Shown here: piece after piece, positions 25,348 to 34,313 of the stretch | How the letters are laid out: each line of letters opens with the position of its first letter | Position numbering within the stretch: the first letter of the stretch is position 1 | Source: Desulfobulbaceae bacterium | GTDB taxonomy: Bacteria; Desulfobacterota; Desulfobulbia; Desulfobulbales; Desulfocapsaceae | NCBI GenBank assembly: GCA_011390165.1 | Contig: JAABSV010000022.1 | Span: 1-59,278, forward strand | Length of the DNA stretch: 59,278 nt | Direction of reading: 5' to 3' | Notes under the pieces: generated by a model | Told to the model about the DNA's origin: nothing | Seen by the model: the letters and a program-made list of their open reading frames with translations, nothing else | Database searches by the model: none | Position numbers and translations under genes: made by a program

Positions 25348-25584
25348 ATGACTAGCCTTAAAGCACTCTATTTGCGGATTGCCGCCGACCGTTTCCACTA
25401 CCTGAAATTCATTCTTGAGGGGTATGACAACCTGGCACTCCTCTCCAGCATCGACGCCGCCGCCGGGGTCGTCGTCCTCCGTTACCCGGAAGAGTCCGAA
25501 GTTGAACTCTTTGCCCTGCTGGTCGGAATCGCTCCGCAACTTGCTCCGGGTTGGTGCCAGCCTATAGGGACTACTGAACAATAA
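25348..25584 (+). CDS. DUF4911 domain protein
   Basis: 78 residues of the small domain-only family found beside miaB in many Desulfobacterota. The core pattern is seen: FILEGYDNLALLSSID at about 21-36, then AAAGVVVLRYPEES and a final helical ALLVGIAPQL. No signal, no cysteines needed for metal, no known activity. It overlaps the miaB start (TAATG at 25582-25586), so translation is coupled. A link to tRNA modification or iron-sulfur supply is suggested by neighbourhood only. The family call is from memory. Confidence 0.7.
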   Translation: MTSLKALYLRIAADRFHYLKFILEGYDNLALLSSIDAAAGVVVLRYPEESEVELFALLVGIAPQLAPGWCQPIGTTEQ

Positions 25585-26939
25585 TGACAAAAAAACAATA
25601 TTATATAAAGACGTTCGGTTGTCAGATGAACGAGCGTGACAGTGAAATCATCGCCCAGACCCTGGCCGACAACGGCTATTTCCCGGCCTCCACCATGGCC
25701 GGTGCCGATCTGGTGATTCTTAACACCTGTTCGGTACGGGCCAAGGCGGAACAGAAGGTAATGAGTCTGCTTGGTGCGCTCAGGAAGGCGAAGAGGGAGA
25801 GGCCGGAAATGCGTATCTGCGTTGCCGGCTGTGTAGCCCAGCAGGAGGGACGGAGGATAATTGAGCGGATGCCCCATGTCGACCTGGTCCTGGGCACCCA
25901 GCAGATATATCGGCTGCCGGAGTTGCTGGCCCAGGCCGTGGCCGGCGGGGCCCGTAGCGTAACCGATCTGGTCGACGACTATGCCATTCCCCGATTTCTG
26001 CCGGCCGCCACAGGCACCGGCGCCACAGCACCGCTGGAAGAAAGCTGCCGTTTCCGCAAGTTTGTCACCATTATGCAGGGATGCAACAATTACTGCACCT
26101 ACTGCGTGGTCCCCTACACCCGTGGCCGCGAAGTTTCCCGTCGGGTAGATGACATTGTCGATGAAATTTCCCTGCTGGTGGCTGGCGGGGTGAAAGAGAT
26201 CACCCTGCTCGGCCAGAACGTCAACAGTTACGGACGGACCAACCCGGTCCACAGCCGGGCCGACTATGGCTTTGCCGACCTGTTGCGGGCGGTGGCGGCG
26301 ATCCCCGGCCTGGCCCGCCTTCGTTTCACCACATCAAACCCTAAGGACCTCGACGAGGCGTTGATCCGTTGTTTTGCCGAGATCGACACCCTCTGCCCAC
26401 AGTTTCACCTGCCGGTTCAGGCCGGTTCTGACCGGATTCTGGCCAGAATGCACCGCCGCTACACCGTTGCCGACTATCTTGAAAAGGTTGACAAGCTACG
26501 TCAACACTGCCCGGCAATCGCCCTTACTACTGATATTATTGTCGGCTTTCCCGGAGAACGTGAAGAGGATTTCGCCGCCACCCTCTCTCTTCTCGAGCGG
26601 GTTCGCTTTCATGGTTCCTTTTCCTTTAAGTACTCTGATCGCCCGGGAACGCGGGCCTGCCTGCTCGACGGCAAGATTGCCGAGGAGGTGAAAGCGGAAC
26701 GTCTGGCCCGCTTTCAGGCCAGACAGGATCAGATAAGTCTCGAACGAAATCGGCAGTATGTTGACCAGGAACTCGCTGTTCTCCTGGAAGAGGTGACCAT
26801 CGATGGGGGCAGAGGACGGACCGGCACTAACCATCTGGTCCACTTCTCCACCCCCCTTCCCCACCGCCCCGGTGATATCATCCTGGCCCGGATCACCCAA
26901 GCCGGCCAGCATTCGCTGCAGGGACGGTCTGCTGACTGA
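25584..26939 (+). CDS. miaB: tRNA-2-methylthio-N6-dimethylallyladenosine synthase
   Basis: A radical-SAM methylthiotransferase that finishes the modification begun by MiaA. The N-terminal auxiliary cluster ligands are in KTFGCQMNERDSE, LNTCSVR and AGCVAQQEG. The radical-SAM motif is CNNYCTYC, followed by VVPYTRGREVSR. SAM-site GQNVNSYG and HLPVQAGSDRIL are present, and a C-terminal TRAM domain ends the protein. 451 residues, normal. It is convergent with parC, with one base between the stop codons. Confidence 0.96.
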   Translation: MTKKQYYIKTFGCQMNERDSEIIAQTLADNGYFPASTMAGADLVILNTCSVRAKAEQKVMSLLGALRKAKRERPEMRICVAGCVAQQEGRRIIERMPHVDLVLGTQQIYRLPELLAQAVAGGARSVTDLVDDYAIPRFLPAATGTGATAPLEESCRFRKFVTIMQGCNNYCTYCVVPYTRGREVSRRVDDIVDEISLLVAGGVKEITLLGQNVNSYGRTNPVHSRADYGFADLLRAVAAIPGLARLRFTTSNPKDLDEALIRCFAEIDTLCPQFHLPVQAGSDRILARMHRRYTVADYLEKVDKLRQHCPAIALTTDIIVGFPGEREEDFAATLSLLERVRFHGSFSFKYSDRPGTRACLLDGKIAEEVKAERLARFQARQDQISLERNRQYVDQELAVLLEEVTIDGGRGRTGTNHLVHFSTPLPHRPGDIILARITQAGQHSLQGRSAD

Positions 26940-28982
26940 TTACTCCTCCTCTTTAACCTCTCGGCCAGGGAGAGCGGGAAGATCTTCCAGGCTGGTCGAC
27001 CCACCTGGCTCTTCCATGCCTGGCAGGGAAAGCATCTGTTTAGGAGGGGCGGAAGGGGAACTGGCGGCAGTTACCCGCCGCACCACCCTGGTGGCGACCC
27101 GTTTCCCCTTGGCGGCGGGATTCTTCAGCAGATAGTCATCGAAGTTGATATCGATACTGTTTAGTCGTGCCTGCGGCGACGGCATCAGGTTGACTCTCGC
27201 CCGCCGCCCTTCACCAAAATCGAGGAGAAGGATCTTTGAGCGGGGGTGCTCGGCAAAAAGCCGGTACTCTTTGTCGAGAATGAAACTTGGTGTTTTGAAT
27301 CGTTTGACATAGCAGAGATTTTCCGGACCGTCACGGTAAATCAGGTTGAAGATGCTCTCCTTCTCCACCACCCCGAACCACTCCAGATCCTGACCTACCC
27401 AGAGTTTGTCGGCAACGGCAATCACCTTGTACAGACCATTGCTGAAGATCAACAGCAGCCGGTCATATTCGGAACAGTTGACCAGCAGATCCTCTTTGGC
27501 GCCACTCTCTTTGATCTGGTGGCCCATGAAACCGGACTGACGGTTATAGACCACATGCAGATTGGCCATCGCCACCTTGCGAAAGCTCACCTCGGAGAAA
27601 CTGGTGATCTCGGTCTGCCGTGGGTAGAGGTGGCCGTACTTCTGCAGCAGGTTGTCGAGAAAGCTTAAGGCATAACCGGTGAGGTCGGTCAAATGCCTTC
27701 GTATTACCTTGATTTCTTTTTCTATCTCTTTGATTTCCCGGCGCTGCTTGTTGATATCGTAGCGTGATATCCGTTTGATCCGGATCTCCAGCAGACGCTC
27801 GATATCCTCCTTTGTCACCGGCCGGAAGAGTTGCTCGACAAAGGCGGCCAGGGCCGTTTCAACACTTTTCATCACCGCCGAGTAGTTGGTCTGCTCCTCG
27901 ATGTTTTTATAGAGCCGTTCCTCGATGAAGATCTGTTCCAGGGTACGGGCATGCAGGCGATCTTCAAGCCGGCCGAGATCGATGCGCAGTTCCCTTTCCA
28001 GATCGACGAGGAGTTTGGCGGTGTTCAGCCGGAGCACCTCGCTTACCGAGAGGGTTTCCGGGCTGGTCTGGTTGATCAGGGTAAGATTCGGGGTGATCGA
28101 CACCTCGCAATCGGTGAAGGCATAGAGGGCCTTGATGGTATCTTTGGCGTAGATCCCCCGGGCCAGTTTGATCTCCACTTCGACATTTTCGGCGGTATAG
28201 TCGTTGATCGACAAGATCTTGATCTTGCCGCTTTTCGCCGCCTTCTCGATGGAGTCGGTAAGGGTACCGGTATTGGTCGAATAGGGGATTTCCCGAATAA
28301 CGATGGTTTTATCGTTCAACTCCTCGATGCGGGCACGGCAGCGGATCTTGCCATTGCCGTCTTCATAGCCGCTGACATCCACCAGCCCCTTCTGGAGAAA
28401 ATCAGGGTAGACGGTGAACTCCTCGCCTCGGAGAATTTTTTTCTGGGCCTCAAGCAGCTCGCAAAAGTTATGTGGCATGATCTTCGTGGCCATGCCTACG
28501 GCAATCCCCTCGGCACCGGTGAGCAGAAGCAGAGGTAATTTGGCCGGCAAGGTCACCGGTTCCATCATCCGCCCGTCATAGGACTCGACATACTCAGTGA
28601 GATCCTTGTTGAAGAGGATCTCCTTGGCCAGGGGGGTAAGGCGGCACTCGATATAGCGGGCGGCGGAGGCCCGGTCACCGGTGAAGATATTGCCGAAATT
28701 ACCCTGTGTCTCAATCAGGTAGCCCTTGTTGGCCAGATTGACCAGGGCGGCGAAGATGGATTGGTCGCCATGGGGATGGAGTTTCATCGTCTCGCCGACG
28801 ATATTGGCCACCTTGTGGAAACGGCCATCCTCCATGTTGTACAGGGTCTGCAGAAGCCGCCGCTGCACCGGCTTCAAGCCATCCTCCACCGCCGGGATGG
28901 CCCGTTCCCGAATCACGTAGGAGGTGTATTCGAGAAAATTCTGGTCAAACATCGTATGCAGTTTGCCGCGCTGGGTATCCAT
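26940..28982 (-). CDS. parC: Type IIA topoisomerase subunit A (ParC/GyrA-like)
   Basis: 680 residues. The breakage-reunion domain starts with YVIRERAIPAVEDGLKPVQRR, has KLHPHGDQSIF, and the catalytic tyrosine is Tyr110 in SAARYIECRLTP. A coiled region follows (IKEIEKEIKVIRRHLTDL). The C-terminal part is much reduced compared with a full gyrase beta-pinwheel and ends in a Pro/Glu-rich tail. The style matches the second topoisomerase pair of Bacteroidetes and Desulfobacterota rather than gyrase, so topoisomerase IV (decatenation) is the likely role. It lies 64 bp downstream of parE. Confidence 0.87.
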   Translation of the reverse strand: MDTQRGKLHTMFDQNFLEYTSYVIRERAIPAVEDGLKPVQRRLLQTLYNMEDGRFHKVANIVGETMKLHPHGDQSIFAALVNLANKGYLIETQGNFGNIFTGDRASAARYIECRLTPLAKEILFNKDLTEYVESYDGRMMEPVTLPAKLPLLLLTGAEGIAVGMATKIMPHNFCELLEAQKKILRGEEFTVYPDFLQKGLVDVSGYEDGNGKIRCRARIEELNDKTIVIREIPYSTNTGTLTDSIEKAAKSGKIKILSINDYTAENVEVEIKLARGIYAKDTIKALYAFTDCEVSITPNLTLINQTSPETLSVSEVLRLNTAKLLVDLERELRIDLGRLEDRLHARTLEQIFIEERLYKNIEEQTNYSAVMKSVETALAAFVEQLFRPVTKEDIERLLEIRIKRISRYDINKQRREIKEIEKEIKVIRRHLTDLTGYALSFLDNLLQKYGHLYPRQTEITSFSEVSFRKVAMANLHVVYNRQSGFMGHQIKESGAKEDLLVNCSEYDRLLLIFSNGLYKVIAVADKLWVGQDLEWFGVVEKESIFNLIYRDGPENLCYVKRFKTPSFILDKEYRLFAEHPRSKILLLDFGEGRRARVNLMPSPQARLNSIDINFDDYLLKNPAAKGKRVATRVVRRVTAASSPSAPPKQMLSLPGMEEPGGSTSLEDLPALPGREVKEEE

Positions 28983-29046
28983 AATGCCTGCTTGCCGGGT
29001 GGGGATCTACGGAGATGGTAGATAAAAAATTAAGGTAAAATCTTAA

Positions 29047-30885
29047 CTATTGCAATTCAACAACAAGATTTTCCATAATATACTTTCTTCTCTCCGGGGT
29101 ATTTTTGCCCATGTAGAAGGTGAGCACCTTGGCCACCTCGCTGATCGAGTCGAGGGTTACCGGTCGCAGGCGGATATCCGGGCCGATAAACTGCTTGAAC
29201 TCTTTTGGCGAAATCTCCCCCAGCCCCTTGAAACGGGTGGTTTCGACATTCACCGTCTTTGCCCCCCTACCCCGCAAGCGTTGGGTTGCCTCGTTTTTTT
29301 GCCGCTCCGAGTAGCAGTAAACGGTCTCCTGCCGGTTACGGACCCGAAAAATCGGGGTCTCGAGGATGTGGATATGGCCGAGTTTCACCAGCGGTTCGAA
29401 GTAATGGAGAAAAAAAGTAAGCAGCAGATTGCGGATATGGAGCCCGTCGACATCAGCGTCGGTGGCCAGGACCACCTTGTCATAGCGGATATCGGAAATG
29501 GACTCTTCAATGTTCAGGGCCCGCATCAGGGCGTACATCTCCTCGTTTCGGTAGAGGGTGGTCATTTTCTGGCCGAAGACGTTCAACGGCTTCCCTTTCA
29601 GGGAGAACACCGCCTGGGTCATCGGGTCGCGCGAGGAAACGATGGAGCCGGCCGCCGACTGCCCCTCGGTCAGGAAAATCATATTCTCCCGACCAGACTC
29701 TGATGGCTTGCCACGGGCCGGGTGGTACTTGCAGTCCTTGAGTTGGTCGATTTTCAGCGCCACCTTGCGGGCGTTGGCCCTGGCCTCGGAGCGTACGCTC
29801 TGCAATTCTTTGCGGACATTTTCGTTGCGAACAATTTTTTCAATGAGAATCTGGGCCGTCTCGCCATCCTTGTAGAGGGCGCTGGAGACCGCCTCACGGA
29901 CCAGATTGACAATCCAGGTGCGCACCTCGGTATTGCCAAGCTTATTCTTCGTCTGTGATTCAAAAACCGGATCCTTTATTTTGATCGCCAGGGTACCGAC
30001 AATGCCGTCGCGAACATCGGTATTGACAAATTTCTTCCCGGAAAACTCGTTGATCCCCTTTAGAATCCCTTCCCGAAAAGCGGAAAGGTGGGTGCCCCCC
30101 TCGCTGGTGTACGTGCCATTGACAAAGGTAAAATAGCAGTCGCTATAGGTGTCGGTGTGCGAAAAGGCGAACTCCAGAGTGGCATCCTTGTAGTAAATGG
30201 GCGGATAGAGGCCGGCCCCCTCCAGTTCCTTATCGAGAAGATCGAGCAGGCCCCGGGCAGAGTGGTACAGATCCTTATCCAGGTAAAGTTTCAGTCCGGC
30301 GTTGAGGTAGGCGTAGCGCCACAGCCGGGAGCCGACATAGGCCAAATCAAACTGAAAATTGGGAAACATCTCCCGGGACGGGAGAAATTCGATGGCGGTG
30401 CCGTTTTTTTCCTCGGTGTCACCGGCAGTCTCCGCCAGTAACTGTCCATTGGCAAATCGTGCCTGGGAAAATTTTCCCTCGCGATAGGATGTGACAACAA
30501 ACGACTGAGAGAGCGCATTAACCGCCTTTGTGCCGACTCCGTTCAATCCCACGGAAAACTGGAACACCTCGGTATTGTATTTCGCCCCGGTGTTGATGGT
30601 GGAAACGCAGTCCACCACCTTGCCTAGGGGAATACCCCGGCCAAAATCGCGCACTTTGACCAGGCCATCTTCACTGATGCTGATGTTGATCCGCTTACCT
30701 GCCCCCATGATGAACTCGTCAACGGCATTGTCGACCACCTCTTTCAAGAGGATATAGATGCCATCCTGGGGATTGGATCCATCACCGAGTCGGCCGATAT
30801 ACATCCCGGGCCGTTTCCGGATATGTTCCAGAGAACTGAGAGTCTTGATCTTACTCTCATCGTACACAGTTGTCGGTTGGTTCAT
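29047..30885 (-). CDS. parE: Type IIA topoisomerase subunit B (ParE/GyrB-like)
   Basis: 612 residues. GHKL ATPase motifs: EHIRKRPGMYIGRLG, EVVDNAVDEF, DFGRGIPLGKV and GLNGVGTKAVNALS. The TOPRIM acidic centre has the Glu in FLTEGQSAAGS and the Asp pair in ATDADVDGLH. In most GyrB/ParE proteins the first of these reads EGDSA; Gln replaces the Asp here. The second half of the motif is AGS with an unusual SIVSSRDP continuation, as in the Bacteroidetes-type ParE. It makes an operon with parC. A separate gyrase pair is presumably elsewhere. Confidence 0.88.
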   Translation of the reverse strand: MNQPTTVYDESKIKTLSSLEHIRKRPGMYIGRLGDGSNPQDGIYILLKEVVDNAVDEFIMGAGKRINISISEDGLVKVRDFGRGIPLGKVVDCVSTINTGAKYNTEVFQFSVGLNGVGTKAVNALSQSFVVTSYREGKFSQARFANGQLLAETAGDTEEKNGTAIEFLPSREMFPNFQFDLAYVGSRLWRYAYLNAGLKLYLDKDLYHSARGLLDLLDKELEGAGLYPPIYYKDATLEFAFSHTDTYSDCYFTFVNGTYTSEGGTHLSAFREGILKGINEFSGKKFVNTDVRDGIVGTLAIKIKDPVFESQTKNKLGNTEVRTWIVNLVREAVSSALYKDGETAQILIEKIVRNENVRKELQSVRSEARANARKVALKIDQLKDCKYHPARGKPSESGRENMIFLTEGQSAAGSIVSSRDPMTQAVFSLKGKPLNVFGQKMTTLYRNEEMYALMRALNIEESISDIRYDKVVLATDADVDGLHIRNLLLTFFLHYFEPLVKLGHIHILETPIFRVRNRQETVYCYSERQKNEATQRLRGRGAKTVNVETTRFKGLGEISPKEFKQFIGPDIRLRPVTLDSISEVAKVLTFYMGKNTPERRKYIMENLVVELQ

Positions 30886-30994
30886 ACGCTTACAGGTACC
30901 TGAATATGAAGGGGGGGTGGGAAGCAGCCGGCATAGTATTGCATCGCCGGGAAAAGCGCAACTCTGTTGACCGGTCGGAGAGGTTCAGCGTGTC

Positions 30995-31204
30995 CTAAAG
31001 CATACGGATACGTTCGCAGTCGGGGCAGATCCAGGTCGGGCCGTTGCTGATCCCCCACTTGTTCTCCTCGAAGCACTCTTTGCAGATCATGAACCCACAG
31101 GGACAACTCCAGCAGAATTCCTGTGGTTTCCGACAACAGTGGCAGAGGTACGCACCAGTTCGCCGTCGACGATAACCCCCTCCCCCAGGGGGCTGGTCGC
31201 TCAT
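30995..31204 (-). CDS. Cysteine-rich 69-residue putative zinc-binding protein
   Basis: I do not recognise a family. The protein has ten cysteines in a short span, as CHCCRKPQEFCWSCPCGFMI then CKECFEEN and CPDCERIRML, so two or more zinc knuckles or a treble-clef-like fold are likely. The N-terminus is basic and glycine-rich, and there is no signal peptide. The start overlaps the cutA stop (ATGA at 31201-31204 on the minus strand), which argues strongly that it is a real, coupled gene. A metal-related role alongside CutA is plausible but inferred. Confidence 0.7.
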   Translation of the reverse strand: MSDQPPGGGGYRRRRTGAYLCHCCRKPQEFCWSCPCGFMICKECFEENKWGISNGPTWICPDCERIRML

Positions 31205-31521
31205 CCGGCGACCTCCCCCCGCAGCCAGTCGTGATAGGGTGGATGCACTGTTGCTACCTCTTGGGTGATAATCTCAGGAACGGTGTAAGGGTGCAGTCGG
31301 GCAATCTCCTCAGCCACGATTTCGGCCCGCTCCGTGGTGGTCTTGACCACCAATTGCCACTCCTCTGCCTCGGTGTTTTCCCCCTGCCAGCGGAAGAGAC
31401 TGGTGATCGGCCCGGTAATCTGGGCGCAGGCAATCTGTTTGTCGGCCAGCAAGCTGGCGGCAAGGCGACGTGCCGCCTCTTTGTCGGCGAGGGTCGTACT
31501 GAGAATGGAAATGGTTGACAT
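31201..31521 (-). CDS. cutA: Divalent-cation tolerance protein CutA
   Basis: 106 residues with the CutA1 pattern: an N-terminal ISILSTTLADKEAARRLA, CAQITGPITSLFRWQGE in the centre, and the conserved C-terminal HPYTVPEI and Tyr/Trp residues (HPPYHDWL). CutA forms very stable trimers. Its link to copper tolerance is historical and the true function is unsettled. It is translationally coupled to the cysteine-rich protein that follows, and divergent from coaX. Confidence 0.93.
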   Translation of the reverse strand: MSTISILSTTLADKEAARRLAASLLADKQIACAQITGPITSLFRWQGENTEAEEWQLVVKTTTERAEIVAEEIARLHPYTVPEIITQEVATVHPPYHDWLRGEVAG

Positions 31522-31761
31522 GTTCCTGTCTCCAGTGGCTAACGGCTGCCGGTCGGTCTCGGGGTCGAACTATTCAGGGTATCGATTCCCGGGCACCGCC
31601 AGTTGGCAAATAGTTGACGCATTCCTCGGCATTGTGCAGTATTTTGGGGCGCAGCCATGGACGGAAAGGAAACCGGCCGGTGACATTCCATCCTTTTAAT
31701 CCATCCCGCCTCGCGATGCAAAGCGATAAAGGGGGGAACCACCATCAACAGGGGAGAGAGT

Positions 31762-32562
31762 ATGTATCTTGTGGTTGATATCGGCAACTCCCACACGGTA
31801 ACCGGGATGTACCGGGACGGAGAGCTGATCGGGCAATGGCGGTTGCAGTCAGCGAGCAAAAGCACCGCCGATGAACTGGCCGTTCAGTACCAGGCTCTCT
31901 GGGCCATGGCCGGCATTGACAGCCAGGAGATAGAGAGTATCCTCATCGCCAGTGTTGTCCCGACCCTGGAGCGAGCCTGGGTCGGCTGTTGCGAAAAATA
32001 TTTTCAGGCCCGACTCGATCGGAACCTCCTCCTCGTCCGCGAAGAACTGCTCCGCGACCTGGTGCGCGTTGACCTGGACAACCCGAAAGAGGTGGGTGCC
32101 GACCGGTTGGTCAACAGTATTGCCGCCTGGGACCACCACCACTGTAAACTGGTAGTGATCGACTTCGGTACGGCAATCACCTTTGACTGCGTCGGCGACA
32201 ACTGTACCTATCTGGGCGGGGCGATCCTTCCCGGCATTGCCATCTCCCTGGAGGCCCTTGTCAGCCGCACTGCCCAACTCCCCCATATCAATGTCAGTGA
32301 CGGTCCGAAACGGATTATCGGCAAATCAACCGTCGAGGCGATGAAAAGTGGTATCCTCTTCGGCTACGGCGCCATGGTTGATGGACTGGTTGCCGGTATC
32401 CGTGACGAGATGCTCAGCAACGATCAGGAACCCTTCAAGGTGGTGGCCACCGGTGGCATGGCCGGTCTGCTTGCCCCCTATGCCAAAGCCATCGAGGTGA
32501 TTGATCCGCTGTTGACCCTGCACGGCCTGGCCATCATTCACGCCCGACTGGCCGGCAGATGA
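31762..32562 (+). CDS. coaX: Type III pantothenate kinase
   Basis: First step of coenzyme A synthesis, the ASKHA-fold form that is insensitive to CoA feedback and needs a monovalent cation. Motifs are DIGNSHTVTGMY at the start (phosphate 1), GADRLVNSIAAW, DFGTAITFDCV (phosphate 2) and GGAILPGIAISLEAL. 266 residues, complete. There is no biotin-protein ligase (birA) neighbour. Its stop overlaps the ldcA start by ATGA, and the ribosome site is GGGGAGAGAG before 31762. Confidence 0.96.
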   Translation: MYLVVDIGNSHTVTGMYRDGELIGQWRLQSASKSTADELAVQYQALWAMAGIDSQEIESILIASVVPTLERAWVGCCEKYFQARLDRNLLLVREELLRDLVRVDLDNPKEVGADRLVNSIAAWDHHHCKLVVIDFGTAITFDCVGDNCTYLGGAILPGIAISLEALVSRTAQLPHINVSDGPKRIIGKSTVEAMKSGILFGYGAMVDGLVAGIRDEMLSNDQEPFKVVATGGMAGLLAPYAKAIEVIDPLLTLHGLAIIHARLAGR

Positions 32563-33503
32563 AAGAGCCGCTTTTCCCACCACCGCTCAAACGCGGAGAC
32601 TGCCTGGCACTGATCGCCCCGGCCGGACCACTGCGGCAGCCTGAGATGTTCACCGCCGGGGTGAACATTCTCCGGGAGATGGGCTTTCTGGTCAAATTCC
32701 CGCGTGATCTTTGGCCCGGCAGGGACTACCTCGCCGACAGCGACGAAAACCGTGCCGCCGAGTTCAACCGCCTCCTGCGTGACCCCGAGGTGAAGGCCCT
32801 GCTGGCGGTTCGTGGCGGCTACGGTTCTCTGCGACTGCTGGCGAAAATTGACCCTGCCCCCCTTCTCAGCCAACCTAAGCTGCTGATTGGCTTTTCCGAT
32901 ATCACTATTCTTCTCAATGCCCTTTTTGCCCGGATTGGCCTGATTTCTCTGCATGGACCAACCCTCACCTCCCTGGCTGGACTGAGCAGGGAGGCAGGAC
33001 AGCGTTTTTATCGCAGCCTGACTACCGGTCGTTGTGACGAGATCAGCGACCGGCAAATTGAGATTCTCCGCCCGGGAGCAACAGTCCGGGCCCCCCTGCT
33101 GGGCGGCAATTTGGCCAGCCTGCTCACCCTGCTCGGCACCCCCTGGGATTTTCCCTGGACCAACGCCATTCTCCTTCTCGAAGAGACCAACGAGCCCCCC
33201 TACAAGGTGGACCGGATGCTCACCCAACTTCTGCTCGCCGGCAAATTTGCCGGCTTGAAGGGGCTCCTGCTGGGAGACTTCTCCCTTCCCGGCGAAATGG
33301 ACCAAATGGACCAAATGGACCAAATGGCTATTCACCGCTATCAGGAGAGCGTCTGGCACAGGACCCTTGAGGTCGTCGCCGAGTACCCCTTTCCTGTATG
33401 GGCCAGGCTCCCCTGCGGCCACTGCCGCCATAATCTGACTGTCCCGATCGGCGCCGATGTGGTGATGGATGGGAAAGGCACACGTCTGCTCTTCCCCAGA
33501 TAG
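32559..33503 (+). CDS. ldcA: LD-carboxypeptidase, S66 family
   Basis: Removes the terminal D-Ala from murein tetrapeptides during cell-wall recycling. 314 residues, no signal peptide, as expected for a cytoplasmic enzyme. The nucleophile serine is in AVRGGYGSLRLL (about residue 96). The Glu and His of the triad are in FLLEETNEPPYKVDRM-like context (about residue 208) and in LPCGHCRHNLTVPIG near the C-terminus. An in-frame run of Met-Asp-Gln triplets (33297-33326) sits between them and is not part of the family consensus. It is coupled to coaX. Confidence 0.93.
   Translation: MKEPLFPPPLKRGDCLALIAPAGPLRQPEMFTAGVNILREMGFLVKFPRDLWPGRDYLADSDENRAAEFNRLLRDPEVKALLAVRGGYGSLRLLAKIDPAPLLSQPKLLIGFSDITILLNALFARIGLISLHGPTLTSLAGLSREAGQRFYRSLTTGRCDEISDRQIEILRPGATVRAPLLGGNLASLLTLLGTPWDFPWTNAILLLEETNEPPYKVDRMLTQLLLAGKFAGLKGLLLGDFSLPGEMDQMDQMDQMAIHRYQESVWHRTLEVVAEYPFPVWARLPCGHCRHNLTVPIGADVVMDGKGTRLLFPR
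33297..33326 (+). repeat. In-frame 9-bp tandem repeat inside ldcA
   Basis: ATGGACCAA is repeated three times exactly from 33297 to 33323 and begins a fourth time. It codes for Met-Asp-Gln units. Copy-number change would add or remove three residues without breaking the frame. Confidence 0.95.
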
Positions 33504-33836
33504 CCCTCTTCACCTTATCTCACCGTACCCCACCTGCCCGCTCTATACCGCCCTATACGCTTCTTGTTCTGCCTTCAAGGCAGCCTCAAGTTTGTTCAGG
33601 CAGGCGGTCGAGCAGGAGTTGGCCATGTCCGGTGGCCTGACCAGGCAAAAATTGAGTACTGGAAGATGGGTATCCGGCAGCCGACCTTTCTGACGAAGGG
33701 CTGTTGCCGAATGCACCGCCGCGCACCATTTGACTTGCGCGGTGAATAATGCTATAGAGAGGGGGTTGCTGTCGTGTACGATATCTAAGATGCCCATTCA
33801 CTTAAAGAAAAACCAAAACACCAACCATTCTCACCC
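33504..33836. other. Spacer between ldcA and the SH3 protein gene
   Basis: It holds the sigma-70 promoter at 33730-33758. An 84-codon open frame on the minus strand (33543-33797) crosses that promoter and has no ribosome site or recognisable family; I do not count it as a gene. Confidence 0.4.
33730..33758 (+). promoter_or_regulatory. Sigma-70 promoter for the SH3 protein gene
   Basis: TTGACT (33730-33735), 17-bp spacer, TATAGA (33753-33758). The expected start near 33765 leaves a leader of about 70 nt. Confidence 0.7.
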
Positions 33837-34286
33837 ATGAAAAAATTACTGAATTCCCTCCTGATTGCCGGTTGTTGCCTCCTGTTCGCCCCTTGCCAGA
33901 GCATTGCCAGCGAATATCTGTCGGTAACCACCGACGGTGCCAATGTCCGAACCGGGCCAGACACCAAACACCCTGCCTCCATGGAACTGTTCCTCGGATA
34001 CCCCTTGAAGGTGGAAAAGAAAGAGGGCGAGTGGTACCAGGTGACCGACTTTGAAAAGGATGGTGGCTGGATCCACGAAAGTATCGTCAAGAAAGGGGAT
34101 ACGGTCATTGTCAACGCCCAAAAAAATGTCAACATGCGATCGGGCCCTTCCACTCAGGACCCGATCATTGCCGATGTCGAGCGTGGTGTTGTCCTCAGCC
34201 GACTCTCCACCAAAGGAAAATGGAGCCGAGTGCAACACAGCAGTGGTACCACCGGCTGGATCTACAGCCCCCTTCTCTGGCCTTGA
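33837..34286 (+). CDS. Exported protein with two bacterial SH3 domains
   Basis: 149 residues. A signal sequence (MKKLLNSLLIAGCCLLFAPC...) can be read two ways: a lipobox IAGC with Cys13 as lipid anchor, or type I cleavage near SIAS. Then two SH3_3 repeats: LSVTTDGANVRTGPDTKH...GGWIHESIV (about 28-82) and VIVNAQKNVNMRSGPSTQD...TTGWIYSPLL (about 88-147). Such domains usually bind cell-wall peptides or stack in envelope proteins. It has its own sigma-70 promoter and lies 27 bp before the aromatic biosynthesis fusion, which may be read through. Confidence 0.88.
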   Translation: MKKLLNSLLIAGCCLLFAPCQSIASEYLSVTTDGANVRTGPDTKHPASMELFLGYPLKVEKKEGEWYQVTDFEKDGGWIHESIVKKGDTVIVNAQKNVNMRSGPSTQDPIIADVERGVVLSRLSTKGKWSRVQHSSGTTGWIYSPLLWP

Positions 34287-34313
34287 TCCAAGGTACAGCC
34301 GACAGCAGTCAAT

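Noticed and set aside
33543..33797. 84-codon minus-strand frame in the ldcA-SH3 spacer
   Set aside because: It crosses the sigma-70 promoter at 33730-33758, has no ribosome site, and has no recognisable family.
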